Positions 35,486-44,960 of a stretch of DNA of 64,000 bases are shown here, piece by piece. This DNA is from Alphaproteobacteria bacterium (GTDB taxonomy: Bacteria; Pseudomonadota; Alphaproteobacteria; Bin65). A model generated the notes under the pieces. The model was not told the DNA's origin. It saw only the letters and a list, made by a program, of their open reading frames with translations, and searched no databases. Location of the stretch: assembly GCA_022819985.1 (NCBI GenBank), contig JAJEGH010000018.1:1-64000 (forward strand). Direction: 5' to 3'. Numbering within the stretch: the stretch's first letter is position 1; every line of letters begins with the position of its first letter. Position numbers and translations under genes: made by a program.

Positions 35486-37351
35486 TTGGCCGCCCGAACG
35501 AAACCCGTAAGGGACCTGCCGCTCGACGCCCGGACGCTGCCGATGGTGAAGCGGCTGGTCCGCGACTATCTGGTGCGCTACTGGCTGCGGATAGCCCTGG
35601 CCTTTGCCCTGCTCGGGCTGGTCTCGGCCTGTACGGCAACGATTCCCTTCATCCTGAAGGAACTTCTGGACGCCGCATTCAGCGGCGGCACGGCGGCGGA
35701 GAACGCCTGGCTGACCCGGGCGATCGCCGGGCTGTTTTCGCCCGATCCGCGCTACAACCAGCTCTATTTCATCGCGCTGATGACGGCCGCAATCTTCGTC
35801 GTCAAGGGCAGCGCGGCCTACGGGGCGGTGACCATGATGGCCTATGTCGGGCACCGCTCGGTCGCCGACATCCAGGATGCCATGTTCGCCCGGCTGATGC
35901 GCGCCGATCTGGGCTATTTCCAGAACACGCCGACCGGCCAGTTGATCTCCGCCTTCACCAACGACGCCAGCGCGATGCGCAGCCTGTTCTCGGACACGGT
36001 GGTCAGCATCGGCCGGGACATCGTCACGGTCGTCGCCTTGGTGGCGGCCATGTTCTGGATCGACTGGATCCTGTCGTGCATCACCTTCTTCATCTTTCCG
36101 CTGGTCGTCCTGCCCGTGTACCGGATCGGTCAACGCATGCGGAAGGTTTCGGCCAATACGCAGGCCGAGATGGCCCAGTTCACCACCCTGCAGGACGAGA
36201 GCTTCCAGGGCATCCGCCATGTCAAGGCCTATGGCATGGAGGACTATGAGACCGGGCGGGCGACCTCCGTCGTCCGGCGCATTTTCCGCCTCAACTACAA
36301 GGCGGAGAAGGTCCGGGCGATTACCGAACCCCTGCTCGAAGCGATCGCCGGTATCGCGATCGCCGCCGTCCTGCTCTATGGCGGCTACCAGGTGATCGCC
36401 GGCGCGCGCACGCCGGGCGATTTCGCCGGTTTCATCGCCGCGCTGCTGCTGGCCTACGACCCGGTGCGCCGGCTGGCGCGGCTCAACGCGAACCTGCAGA
36501 AGGGCCTGGCGGCGGCGGAGCGCGTATTCGCCAAGCTGGATATCGAGCCGGAGATCGTCGACCGGCCCGGCGCCCGGCCGCTGGCGCTCGACTCCGGCGG
36601 GGTCCGGCTGGACACGGTCGTGTTCGCCTACCACGGGAGCGCGCCGGCCCTCGGCCGGAACGGGCAGGGTGTGACGCTCGACGTGCCGGCCGGCAGGACG
36701 GTCGCGCTGGTCGGGCCGTCCGGCGCCGGCAAGACGACCGTCCTGAACCTGATCCCCCGCTTTTTCGATGTCGACAGCGGCGCGGTGCTGATCGACGGAC
36801 AGGATGTGCGCGACGTAACCCTCGCCTCGCTGCGCGCCCGGATCGGGCTGGTGAGCCAGGAGACCACCCTGTTCGACGATACGATCCGCGCCAACATCGC
36901 CTACGGCAAACGGGGCGCGTCCGAGGAGGAGATCGTCGCCGCGGCTCAGGCCGCCGCAGCCCACGATTTCATCGTCGATCTGCCGCAGCAGTACGACACC
37001 CGGGTCGGAGGCCTCGGCGAGAAGGTGAGCGGCGGCCAGCGCCAGCGCATCTCCATCGCCCGCGCCATCCTGAAAGACGCGCCGATCCTGCTGCTCGACG
37101 AGGCGACCTCGGCGCTCGACACCGAATCGGAGCGCCAGGTCCAAGCGGCGTTGGATTCGCTGCGCCGGGGCCGGACAACCGTCGTCATCGCCCACCGGCT
37201 GTCCACCATCGTCGATGCCGACATCGTCTATGTGCTGGACGAGGGCCGTGTCGTGGAATGCGGCAGCCACGGCGAGCTGGTCGCTGCGGGCGGCGCCTTC
37301 GCCCGCCTGCACGCCCAACAGGCGGTCGGGCAGCCCGGCGCCGCCGGATGA
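35486..37351 (+). CDS. ABC transporter, MsbA-like fused permease/ATPase
   Basis: LVGPSGAGKTTVLNLIPRFFDVDSGAVLIDGQDV; VSGGQRQRISIARAILKDAPILLLDEATSALD; next to waaA/lpxK. Confidence 0.92.
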   Translation: MAARTKPVRDLPLDARTLPMVKRLVRDYLVRYWLRIALAFALLGLVSACTATIPFILKELLDAAFSGGTAAENAWLTRAIAGLFSPDPRYNQLYFIALMTAAIFVVKGSAAYGAVTMMAYVGHRSVADIQDAMFARLMRADLGYFQNTPTGQLISAFTNDASAMRSLFSDTVVSIGRDIVTVVALVAAMFWIDWILSCITFFIFPLVVLPVYRIGQRMRKVSANTQAEMAQFTTLQDESFQGIRHVKAYGMEDYETGRATSVVRRIFRLNYKAEKVRAITEPLLEAIAGIAIAAVLLYGGYQVIAGARTPGDFAGFIAALLLAYDPVRRLARLNANLQKGLAAAERVFAKLDIEPEIVDRPGARPLALDSGGVRLDTVVFAYHGSAPALGRNGQGVTLDVPAGRTVALVGPSGAGKTTVLNLIPRFFDVDSGAVLIDGQDVRDVTLASLRARIGLVSQETTLFDDTIRANIAYGKRGASEEEIVAAAQAAAAHDFIVDLPQQYDTRVGGLGEKVSGGQRQRISIARAILKDAPILLLDEATSALDTESERQVQAALDSLRRGRTTVVIAHRLSTIVDADIVYVLDEGRVVECGSHGELVAAGGAFARLHAQQAVGQPGAAG

Positions 37352-37387
37352 ACGGCGGCGGTTAAGCGGAACGGGACGGCCCGGACC

Positions 37388-38701
37388 ATGCTGCTCGGCC
37401 TGTATCGCGGCGTCGGCCGGCTGGCGCCGCCGTTTGCCCGGCTCGCGCTGCTGCGCCGACGCGCGCGCGGCAAGGAGCATCCGGACCGGGTTCGCGAGCG
37501 CATGGGCCATCCGCGCCGGGACCGGCCGGACGGCGCGCTGATCTGGCTGCACGCCGCCAGCGTCGGCGAAGCCCAGTCGGCCCTGCCGCTGATCGGCCGG
37601 ATTCTGGCGCGCCTGCCCGCGGCCCATGTCATGGTCACGTCGGGCACCGTCACTTCGGCCAGATTGATGGACGAGCGCCTGCCGGCGCGCGCCTTCCACC
37701 AGTTCGCGCCCGTCGACTGCCCGGCCTGGGTGCGGCGTTTCCTCGACCATTACCGGCCGGACCTCGCCCTGTGGGTCGAGAGCGAGTTGTGGCCGGCCCT
37801 GCTCGCCGAGACCGCGGCGCGGGTGCCGGCGGCCGTGCTGCTCAACGGACGGATGTCGGCTCGGTCGTTCCGGCGCTGGCGGCGCTTCCCGGGCGCCGCG
37901 CGGCGGCTGATCCGGGCGTTCGATCCGGTCATGGCCCAGTCGGCAACCGACGCCGAACGGTTCCGCAGGCTCGGCGCCCGGCGCGTCGAGACACCGGGCA
38001 ATCTCAAGAGGGCCGCCGCGCCGCTGCCGGCCGATCCGGCGGCGCTCGCCGCGTTCGGGCAGGCGACAGGCGACCGGCCGGTCTGGCTCGCCGCCAGCAC
38101 CCATCCGGGCGAGGAGGCGGCGCTCGCCGAGGCCCACCGGGCCGTGCGCCGGCAGTTCGGCGCCGCGCTGCTCATCCTCGTCCCGCGCCATCCGGAACGC
38201 GGTCCCGCCATCGCGGACGACCTGCGCCGCGCCGGACACGCCGTCGGGCTGCGCAGCGTCGGCGCCGTGCCCGACCGCGCCGCCGACGTCTACATCGCCG
38301 ATACGCTGGGCGAGTTGGGCCTGTTCTACCGCGCGGCCCCGGTCGCCTTCGTCGGCGGCTCCCTGACGCCGCACGGCGGCCAGAACCTCATAGAGCCGGC
38401 GCAGCTCGATTGCGCGATCCTGCACGGCCCGCATATCGGCAACTTCGCCGAGATTGCCGGCGTCCTGCAGGCGGCCGGGGCGAGCGAGACCGTTGCAGCG
38501 GCCGATGCGCTGGCGCCCGCCGTGTGCCGCCTGCTCGCGAACCCGGCCGAATGCCGGGACCGGGCGGCCAGGGCCGCCGCCTCGGTCGAGGATTGCGCCG
38601 GCATCCTGGACCGGACGATGACCCTGCTGGAGCCCCGTCTCGCCGGCCTGCCCGGCGCCGCCTCCGAGGCTGCGCCGCCCTTCGGCCGGGACGGCGCCTG
38701 A
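37388..38701 (+). CDS. waaA: 3-deoxy-D-manno-octulosonic acid transferase
   Basis: LIWLHAASVGEAQSALPLIGRIL; WVESELWPALLAETAARVPAAVLLNGRMSARSFRRWRRFP; GGSLTPHGGQNLIEPAQL. Confidence 0.93.
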   Translation: MLLGLYRGVGRLAPPFARLALLRRRARGKEHPDRVRERMGHPRRDRPDGALIWLHAASVGEAQSALPLIGRILARLPAAHVMVTSGTVTSARLMDERLPARAFHQFAPVDCPAWVRRFLDHYRPDLALWVESELWPALLAETAARVPAAVLLNGRMSARSFRRWRRFPGAARRLIRAFDPVMAQSATDAERFRRLGARRVETPGNLKRAAAPLPADPAALAAFGQATGDRPVWLAASTHPGEEAALAEAHRAVRRQFGAALLILVPRHPERGPAIADDLRRAGHAVGLRSVGAVPDRAADVYIADTLGELGLFYRAAPVAFVGGSLTPHGGQNLIEPAQLDCAILHGPHIGNFAEIAGVLQAAGASETVAAADALAPAVCRLLANPAECRDRAARAAASVEDCAGILDRTMTLLEPRLAGLPGAASEAAPPFGRDGA

Positions 38702-39696
38702 TGCGCACGCCCGACGCCTGGTCGCGCAAGGGCGCAGTCTCGACCATGCTGCTGCCGGCGTCGTGGCTGTACGGCCTCGGCACGGCCCTGCGGGCGGGCC
38801 GGGCGCCGCGCTATACGCCGCCCGTGCCGGCGGTGTGCGTCGGCAACCTCACCGCCGGCGGCGCGGGCAAGACCCCCGTCGTCCTGTCCCTGGCGCGGCT
38901 GCTGATGGGCCGCGGCCGGCGGCCCTTCGCCGTCAGCCGCGGCTATGGCGGCCGTCTGGCCGGCCCGGTGCGGGTCGATCCCGCGCTGCACACCGCCCGG
39001 GAGGTCGGCGACGAGCCGCTGCTGCTGGCCGGAACCCTGCCGACCGTCGTGGCCCGGGACCGGGCCGCCGGCGCCCGGGCCGCGGTCGATGCCGGCGCCG
39101 ATGTCCTGCTGTTCGACGACGGCTACCAGAACCCCGCCGTCGCCAAAACCCTGTCGCTGGTCGTCGTCGATGGCGGCTTCGGCTTCGGCAACGGCCGGCT
39201 CATCCCGTCCGGCCCGTTGCGCGAACCGGTGGGCCGGGGGCTGGCGCGGGCGGATGCGGTCGTCGTCGTAGGCGCCGACACCGCGGGCGCGGCCGGGCGG
39301 TGCCGGCAGGACGCCGGCGGCCTGCCCGTACTCGAAGCCCGTTTCGCGCCGGCCGAAGCGGCGATGGCGCTGCACGGCCGCAAGGTCGTCGCCTTCGCGG
39401 GCATCGGCCGGCCGGACAAATTCTTCGAGACGGTGACGGAGATCGGCGCGGAACTGGCCGAGGCGATGGCCTATCCGGATCACCACCCCTTCCCGGAAAC
39501 CGAGATCATGTTCATCTGCGAACTGGCCCAGGAGCGCGGCGCGATCCCGGTCTGCACCGAGAAGGACTATATGCGCCTGCCGCCCGACGCCCGCCTCATG
39601 GTGACGCCGGTTCCCGTCACCCTCGAATGGCGCGACCCGGACGCGCTGGACCGGCTGCTGGAGGCGGCGGTGCCTGCGCCTGGCGTCAGACCGTAA
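38701..39696 (+). CDS. lpxK: Tetraacyldisaccharide 4'-kinase
   Basis: VCVGNLTAGGAGKTPVVLSLARLL; VSRGYGGRLAGPVRV; DDGYQNPAVAKTLSLVVVDGGFGFGNGRLIPSGPLREP. Confidence 0.94.
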   Translation: MRTPDAWSRKGAVSTMLLPASWLYGLGTALRAGRAPRYTPPVPAVCVGNLTAGGAGKTPVVLSLARLLMGRGRRPFAVSRGYGGRLAGPVRVDPALHTAREVGDEPLLLAGTLPTVVARDRAAGARAAVDAGADVLLFDDGYQNPAVAKTLSLVVVDGGFGFGNGRLIPSGPLREPVGRGLARADAVVVVGADTAGAAGRCRQDAGGLPVLEARFAPAEAAMALHGRKVVAFAGIGRPDKFFETVTEIGAELAEAMAYPDHHPFPETEIMFICELAQERGAIPVCTEKDYMRLPPDARLMVTPVPVTLEWRDPDALDRLLEAAVPAPGVRP

Positions 39697-40321
39697 TACC
39701 GATTCCGCTTCTTTGGCCCGCTTCGCGCACGTCCGCGAGGAACGTTGGATCGTCCTGCCCGTCGCGGGTCCAGACGATGCGGAAATCTCCCGACGCCACC
39801 CGGTCGCCGAAGAACAGGCAGGCTGTGTCCGGATCGCAGCGGTTCGAGGTCCAGGCCAAACCTTCAACCTCCGGAAACCGGCGGTGAATTGCGCAGGCCC
39901 AACGGGCGGTCTTCCGATACAACGTCGGCGAGGAAGCGATCAGGGCGTTGCGGCCGATGCGCCACCGCCGGAGGTCCGGGGCGCGCAACGAGGCGAGGCG
40001 CAGGTCGCGCAGCGCTTCGAGCCGGCTGTGCATCCGGCTTTCCACAAGGGATTTGGGAACGGTCGCGCGTTTGGCGCGTACGGGAATGTCGTGAAAGATC
40101 GTCTCGTAAATTGCCGCTTCGAGAGTACCGGCGGCGTAGAGCGACGGAATGCAGTTGCCCTCCGTATCGCGGATCGGCGCGAAGCGCGTGGGGCCGCCCT
40201 TGCAGGGATTGAAGTCGCTTGCGCCATAGCGGCGGTCATGGATCCGTTCCACCGGCGTCCCGGCGCGGAGCAGGACGATGTTCGGGCTGGCGAGTTCGCC
40301 CGACGGCGCCCTGATCGACAT
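39686..40321 (-). CDS. RES domain toxin (NAD+ phosphorylase family)
   Basis: RRYGASDFNPCKGGPTRFAPI...CIPSLYAAGTLEAAIYETIFHD; LAWTSNRCDPDTACLFFGDRV. Confidence 0.87.
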   Translation of the reverse strand: MSIRAPSGELASPNIVLLRAGTPVERIHDRRYGASDFNPCKGGPTRFAPIRDTEGNCIPSLYAAGTLEAAIYETIFHDIPVRAKRATVPKSLVESRMHSRLEALRDLRLASLRAPDLRRWRIGRNALIASSPTLYRKTARWACAIHRRFPEVEGLAWTSNRCDPDTACLFFGDRVASGDFRIVWTRDGQDDPTFLADVREAGQRSGIGITV

Positions 40322-40335
40322 CCGGGAGACCTGCG

Positions 40336-41010
40336 CTAGCCGACAGCGGGATCGGCGAGCCTCCGGGCCGCATCGATAACGGAATCGGGTTCGGACAGAC
40401 GGTCCTGCGGTGCGGCGCCGTCGAGCCAGCCGTTCGCGGACGCGAACCAGAGGGCGATCTGCCAGCCTGTCATTCCCTCGGGAAGAGCGGCGAGGATTTG
40501 TCCGATCGCCGGCCGCGGCGCGCCGTCGCCGAACTGGAAGGCCGGGTACAGATCGATGCCCGACCGGCGCACGGCGAACAGCCTGCCTTCCCGCTTCCAG
40601 CGCGAAGCGGGTTCGCTCTTGTTTCGCGGGTTAAGGCCCGATACGGCGCGAACCTCCCCTGCGGTCAGCGTCGGCGTTTCCTGGAGATAGTCGGAGCGCA
40701 GACGCGCATTGTCGATTTCGAGCGCGGTTTCGACGGCGGCGCGCGGCGCGTCGGCAAGGATGATGTCGAGTATTTTCTCGATATTGGCTTCGGTGAGCCG
40801 GAGGCCGCGTGCAGCCGCGAAAGAAGGCAGTGTCTCGACCGTGCGCTCGATCAGCCTCGTCAGTTCCTCCGACTTGCCGCCGACAAGCAGCCATGCGCCC
40901 GATCCGGGGCCTTTCGCCGCCGGCGATTTGCCGATCCTTTCGTGCAACCCGGCGGGTAGTTTCGCGATGTCGTCGGGCGTCAGGTCGATCAGCGACAGGG
41001 AGCCGGTCAT
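40336..41010 (-). CDS. Xre/MbcA/ParS-type antitoxin (DUF2384-like C-terminus) of RES TA pair
   Basis: C-terminal GWQIALWFASANGWLDGAAPQDRLSEPDSVIDAARRLAD; 14 bp upstream of the RES gene. Confidence 0.78.
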   Translation of the reverse strand: MTGSLSLIDLTPDDIAKLPAGLHERIGKSPAAKGPGSGAWLLVGGKSEELTRLIERTVETLPSFAAARGLRLTEANIEKILDIILADAPRAAVETALEIDNARLRSDYLQETPTLTAGEVRAVSGLNPRNKSEPASRWKREGRLFAVRRSGIDLYPAFQFGDGAPRPAIGQILAALPEGMTGWQIALWFASANGWLDGAAPQDRLSEPDSVIDAARRLADPAVG

Positions 41011-41029
41011 GGGTGTATCGGAAACATAG

Positions 41030-41069
41030 TGTGATTTACATGAGAGAAAAATATATAGTGTAAATCACA
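41030..41069. promoter_or_regulatory. Candidate TA autoregulatory operator TGTGATTTACA-N18-TGTAAATCACA
   Basis: Perfect 11-bp inverted arms directly upstream of the antitoxin ATG. Confidence 0.7.
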
Positions 41070-41151
41070 ATTGCAGGCAAGACCGGTTCCGTACAGCGGC
41101 CGGGCCTGCCGTATTGCGGCAGAGCGCAGGAAGACGCCCCGAAGTTACGAA

Positions 41152-41676
41152 TTACGCGTCGGTCTTCGGGACCCAGGGGATGCGGCCGAACTCGATGCCC
41201 TCGTCGCGCAGGGCTTCGGATTCGGCGTCCGTCGCCTCGCCGTAGATGCTGCGCTGCCGGGTCTCGCCATAGTGGATCTTGCGCGCCTCGTCGGCGAATT
41301 TCGGGCCGACATAGTCGGCATTGCTTTCGACATGCCGGCGCATCTCGACCATCGCCTCGCGGATCCGGCCCATCACATGGATGCGCTTGGCGTCTTCGGC
41401 CGAGACCGGCGCGGGCGACGCGGCGGCGGGCGGCGCAGCGGGTCCGGCGGAGTCCGCCGCGCTGTCGCCGTCCGGTTCGGCGGGCGCCGGCCCACTGCGC
41501 CGGGTCGCCTTCGTGCCGGACAGCGCCGGCGCCATCGGGGCGCGGCGAACCTCCACGGCGCCGCATTCCGGGCAGGAAACCGCACCGGCGGCCTGCAGGG
41601 TTTCGTAGGTCTTCGAATCCCTGTACCAGCCCTCGAATTCGTGGCCGGCATTGCAGCGGACGGTGTAACGGATCAT
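41152..41676 (-). CDS. DUF1178 family protein
   Basis: MIRYTVRCNAGHEFEGWYRDSKTYETLQAAGAVSCPECG...ADEARKIHYGETRQRSIYGEATDAESEALRDEGIE. Confidence 0.92.
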   Translation of the reverse strand: MIRYTVRCNAGHEFEGWYRDSKTYETLQAAGAVSCPECGAVEVRRAPMAPALSGTKATRRSGPAPAEPDGDSAADSAGPAAPPAAASPAPVSAEDAKRIHVMGRIREAMVEMRRHVESNADYVGPKFADEARKIHYGETRQRSIYGEATDAESEALRDEGIEFGRIPWVPKTDA

Positions 41677-41775
41677 CGCGTACCCGGTGTGCAGCAAAGC
41701 AATTCCTGGCGGGTCTTGCGCCTCATAGCATGCATTTAGGGATTTTGGCACATCAACGGAAGGTCTTGCGGCGCG

Positions 41776-42432
41776 ATGGCTGAACCGGCGAACCCCGAAC
41801 CGGCGAACCCCGAACCGGTCCCGGCCGCGCCCAGCCGCTGGGTGTCGCGCTTCCTGCCGGCGGCGGAAACGGCGGGCGGCCGTGTCCTCGATCTCGCCGC
41901 CGGGCGCGGGCGCCATGTCCGGCTCGCCCGGTCGCGCGGCTGGCGGGTGACCGCCGTGGACCGGGAGACCGGACCGCTTGCCGCGCTCGCCGCAGAAGAC
42001 GGCGCGATCGCCGTGCTGACAATGGACCTGGAGGCCGGCGCCGCTGCGGATGCGATGCAGACCGTCGGCGCGGCCGGAGCGTTCGATATCGTCGTCGTCT
42101 GCAACTATCTGCACCGCCCGCTGCTGCCGCATTTGCCGGCGCTGCTGAATCCGGGCGGTCGGCTGATCTACGAGACCTTCATGCTCGGCAACGAGGCTTA
42201 CGGCCGGCCGCGCAACCCGGATTTCCTGCTCCGCCCCGGCGAATTGCCGGCGGCCTTCGACGGCCTTCTGACCGTTCTGGCGTTCGAGCAGGGCTACGAG
42301 GCGGCGCCGTCGCCGCGCGTCGTGCAGCGCTATGCCGGGACCGCCGCCCCGGCTCCCGCAGCGCTGCCGCCTGCCGGGGGCGAGAGCGGGACCCGGGGCG
42401 GGACCCGGGGCGGGACCCGGGGCGGAAAATGA
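41776..42432 (+). CDS. Class I SAM-dependent methyltransferase
   Basis: GGRVLDLAAGRGRHVRLARSRGWRVTAVDRETG; DIVVVCNYLHRPLLPHLPALLNPGGRLIYETF. Confidence 0.85.
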   Translation: MAEPANPEPANPEPVPAAPSRWVSRFLPAAETAGGRVLDLAAGRGRHVRLARSRGWRVTAVDRETGPLAALAAEDGAIAVLTMDLEAGAAADAMQTVGAAGAFDIVVVCNYLHRPLLPHLPALLNPGGRLIYETFMLGNEAYGRPRNPDFLLRPGELPAAFDGLLTVLAFEQGYEAAPSPRVVQRYAGTAAPAPAALPPAGGESGTRGGTRGGTRGGK

Positions 42433-42548
42433 CGCCGCGCCCGGCCGGACTTTCCCTTTCCCGGACTTTCCTTTTCCGGGCCGCTCGCGCATGATCGCGC
42501 CCTTCCGGCGGCCGGGCGCAACGCCGCCGCCGGCCCACCGGTGACGGC

Positions 42549-43400
42549 ATGCTGAAGACCCGCATCATCCCCTGTCTCGATGTCAAGGACGGCCGCGTCG
42601 TCAAGGGCGTGAATTTCGTCGACCTGGTCGATGCCGGCGATCCGGTCGAGCAGGCGAAGCTCTACGACCGGGAAGGCGCGGACGAACTGTGCTTCCTGGA
42701 CATCACGGCGAGCCACGAGAACCGGGACACGATCTACGACGTGGTCGACCGCACGGTCGCCTCCTGCTTCATGCCGGTGACCGTCGGCGGCGGCGTGCGC
42801 GAGGTCGAGGATATCCGCAAGCTGCTGCTCGCCGGAACGGACAAGGTCTCGATCAACACCGCCGCCGTGCGCCGGCCGGAGTTCGTGCAGGAGGCTGCCG
42901 CCAAGTTCGGCAGCCAGTGCATCGTGGTCGCCATCGACGCCAAGCGGGCGGCCACCGGCCCCAACGCCGGCGGCTTCGAGATCTACACCCATGGCGGGCG
43001 CACGCCGACCGGCATCGAAGCCGTCGGCTGGGCGCGTCGCATGGCGGACTACGGCGCCGGCGAACTGCTGCTGACCTCGATGGACCGGGACGGCACCAAG
43101 GCCGGCTTCGACCTGGAACTGACAAGGGCGATCGCCGATGCGGTGCCGGTGCCGGTGATCGCGTCCGGCGGCGTCGGCACGCTCGACCATCTGGTGGAAG
43201 GCGTGACGCAGGGCCGGGCCTCGGCGGTGCTCGCGGCCTCCATCTTCCATTTCGGCACCTTTACGATCGCCGAGGCCAAGGCCCACATGGCGGCGGCCGG
43301 CGTGCCGGTGCGCCCGCACCGGCCGGACCCGGAGCCCGCGGCGGGGCGGGAAGCGGCGGCCCGGAAAGCGGCAATCCGGAAAGCGGAGGTGGCGGCGTGA
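42549..43400 (+). CDS. hisF: Imidazole glycerol phosphate synthase subunit HisF
   Basis: [61 protein letters not shown]. Confidence 0.97.
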   Translation: MLKTRIIPCLDVKDGRVVKGVNFVDLVDAGDPVEQAKLYDREGADELCFLDITASHENRDTIYDVVDRTVASCFMPVTVGGGVREVEDIRKLLLAGTDKVSINTAAVRRPEFVQEAAAKFGSQCIVVAIDAKRAATGPNAGGFEIYTHGGRTPTGIEAVGWARRMADYGAGELLLTSMDRDGTKAGFDLELTRAIADAVPVPVIASGGVGTLDHLVEGVTQGRASAVLAASIFHFGTFTIAEAKAHMAAAGVPVRPHRPDPEPAAGREAAARKAAIRKAEVAA

Positions 43401-43735
43401 GCGAAAACAGCCCAGAACGGCAGCATGTGCTGGACGCTCTGTTCGCGACCGTCGAGAGCCGGCGCGGCGCCGATCCTGCCTCGTCCTGGACCGCCCGGCT
43501 GCTCGCCGGCGGCGTTCCGGCCGTGGCGAAGAAGACCGGCGAGGAGGCGGTCGAAACCATCCTCGCCGCCATGGCGGAAGACTCCGACGCGCTGGCGGCC
43601 GAGAGCGCCGACCTGCTCTATCATCTGCTGGTGCTGTGGGCGGCCTGCGGCGTGAGCCCGGCGCAGGTGTGGCGCGAACTGGAGCGGCGCGAAGGCACGT
43701 CGGGCATCGCCGAGAAAGCGGCCCGGACGCCGTAG
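43397..43735 (+). CDS. hisE: Phosphoribosyl-ATP pyrophosphatase
   Basis: [56 protein letters not shown] start overlapping the hisF stop. Confidence 0.93.
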   Translation: MSENSPERQHVLDALFATVESRRGADPASSWTARLLAGGVPAVAKKTGEEAVETILAAMAEDSDALAAESADLLYHLLVLWAACGVSPAQVWRELERREGTSGIAEKAARTP

Positions 43736-43767
43736 CGGAACTGATTTCGAAGGAGGCCGGACGGCCG

Positions 43768-44136
43768 ATGAGCTACGATTCGAACAACATCTTCGCCAAA
43801 ATCCTGCGCGGCGAGATTCCGTGCGACCGGGTCCACGAGAACGATCACGCCCTGGCGTTCCGGGACATCAACCCGCAAACGTCGGTCCATGTCCTGGTCA
43901 TCCCGAAAGGCCCCTATGCCGACCTGACCGATTTCGCGGCCAACGCCCCGGCCGATGCGATCGAGGGCTTCGTCCGCGCGGTCGGCGAGACGGCGCAGAT
44001 GCTCGGCATCACGGAAGGCGGCTACCGGGCGCTCACCAACATCGGCGAACACGGCCTGCAGGAGGTGCCGCACTTCCACGTCCACCTGTTCGGCGGCCAG
44101 CCCCTCGGCCGCATGATCAAGCCGCCGGGGAAATAG
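43768..44136 (+). CDS. hinT: HIT family protein
   Basis: [42 protein letters not shown]...[17 protein letters not shown]. Confidence 0.94.
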   Translation: MSYDSNNIFAKILRGEIPCDRVHENDHALAFRDINPQTSVHVLVIPKGPYADLTDFAANAPADAIEGFVRAVGETAQMLGITEGGYRALTNIGEHGLQEVPHFHVHLFGGQPLGRMIKPPGK

Positions 44137-44260
44137 GGGGCGGGTCTACCGGAAGGCCGCGGCGGACCCTGGCTCTGGCGAACTTCTCCGGCCATTCCCC
44201 GCGCGACAGGTCCGGCGCGGTATCCGGGTCGAATTCCCGGTCTTCGGGCGTCTCGTGCAT
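44123..44260 (-). CDS. Possible 45-aa antitoxin-like peptide
   Basis: Own translation: [47 protein letters not shown]; loosely like the C-terminus of BrnA/CopG antitoxins; overlaps the hinT end by 14 bp. Confidence 0.35.
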
Positions 44261-44399
44261 CGGTTTCGTCCTTTGCCGCCGTGCGGCACAATCCGCTGCG
44301 AAGCGGATCGAATGTCTGCCGCCGCCGCACCCCCGCCCCCAATTGTATTTCGGACCTCCTCCTCTGAAGAGGGGAAGTGAAATAGAGCGCCTCTCGGGC

Positions 44400-44960
44400 C
44401 TAGTTGTTCGGCGTTTCGCGCGGGGCGTATTTGTTGAGGATGCGCTGCAGCGTGCGCCGGTGCATGTTCAGCCGGCGGGCGGTTTCCGACACGTTGCGGT
44501 CGCACTGCTCGTAGACCCGCTGGATATGCTCCCAGCGCACCCGGTCGGCCGACATCGGGTTTTCCGGCGGCCCCGGCAGCGGCCGGTCGGTGTTGAGCAG
44601 CGCCGCCTCGATCTGGTCGGCGTCGGCCGGTTTGGGCAGATAATCCACGGCGCCGGCCTTCACGGCGGCCACGGCGGTCGCGATATTGCCGTAGCCGGTC
44701 AGCATGATGACCCGGCAATCGGGCTTGACCTCGTGCAGGGCGGCCACGACGTCGAGGCCGCTGCCGTCGCCCAGGCGCAGGTCGATCACCGCATAGTCCG
44801 GCATTTCCGACTTGGCGCAGGCCACGCCCTGGGCGGCGCTCTCCGCCGCCACCACGCTGAAGCCGCGGCGCTCCATCGCCAGGATCAGGCGCTGCCGCAA
44901 GGGGCGGTCGTCGTCGACGACCAGAAGTTTTCCTTTACTGTCCTGCGTGTTCTCCGACAC
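44400..44960 (-). CDS. regA: Response regulator of RegA/ActR/PrrA type
   Basis: LLVVDDDRPLRQRLILAMERRGF; DYAVIDLRLGDGSGLDVV; HTH CDRNVSETARRLNMHRRTLQRILNKYAPRE. Confidence 0.92.
   Translation of the reverse strand: MSENTQDSKGKLLVVDDDRPLRQRLILAMERRGFSVVAAESAAQGVACAKSEMPDYAVIDLRLGDGSGLDVVAALHEVKPDCRVIMLTGYGNIATAVAAVKAGAVDYLPKPADADQIEAALLNTDRPLPGPPENPMSADRVRWEHIQRVYEQCDRNVSETARRLNMHRRTLQRILNKYAPRETPNN

Noticed and set aside
35249-38434. 1061-aa antisense ORF over the msbA-like and waaA genes
   Set aside because: Antisense artefact; sense ORFs carry conserved Walker and KDO transferase motifs.
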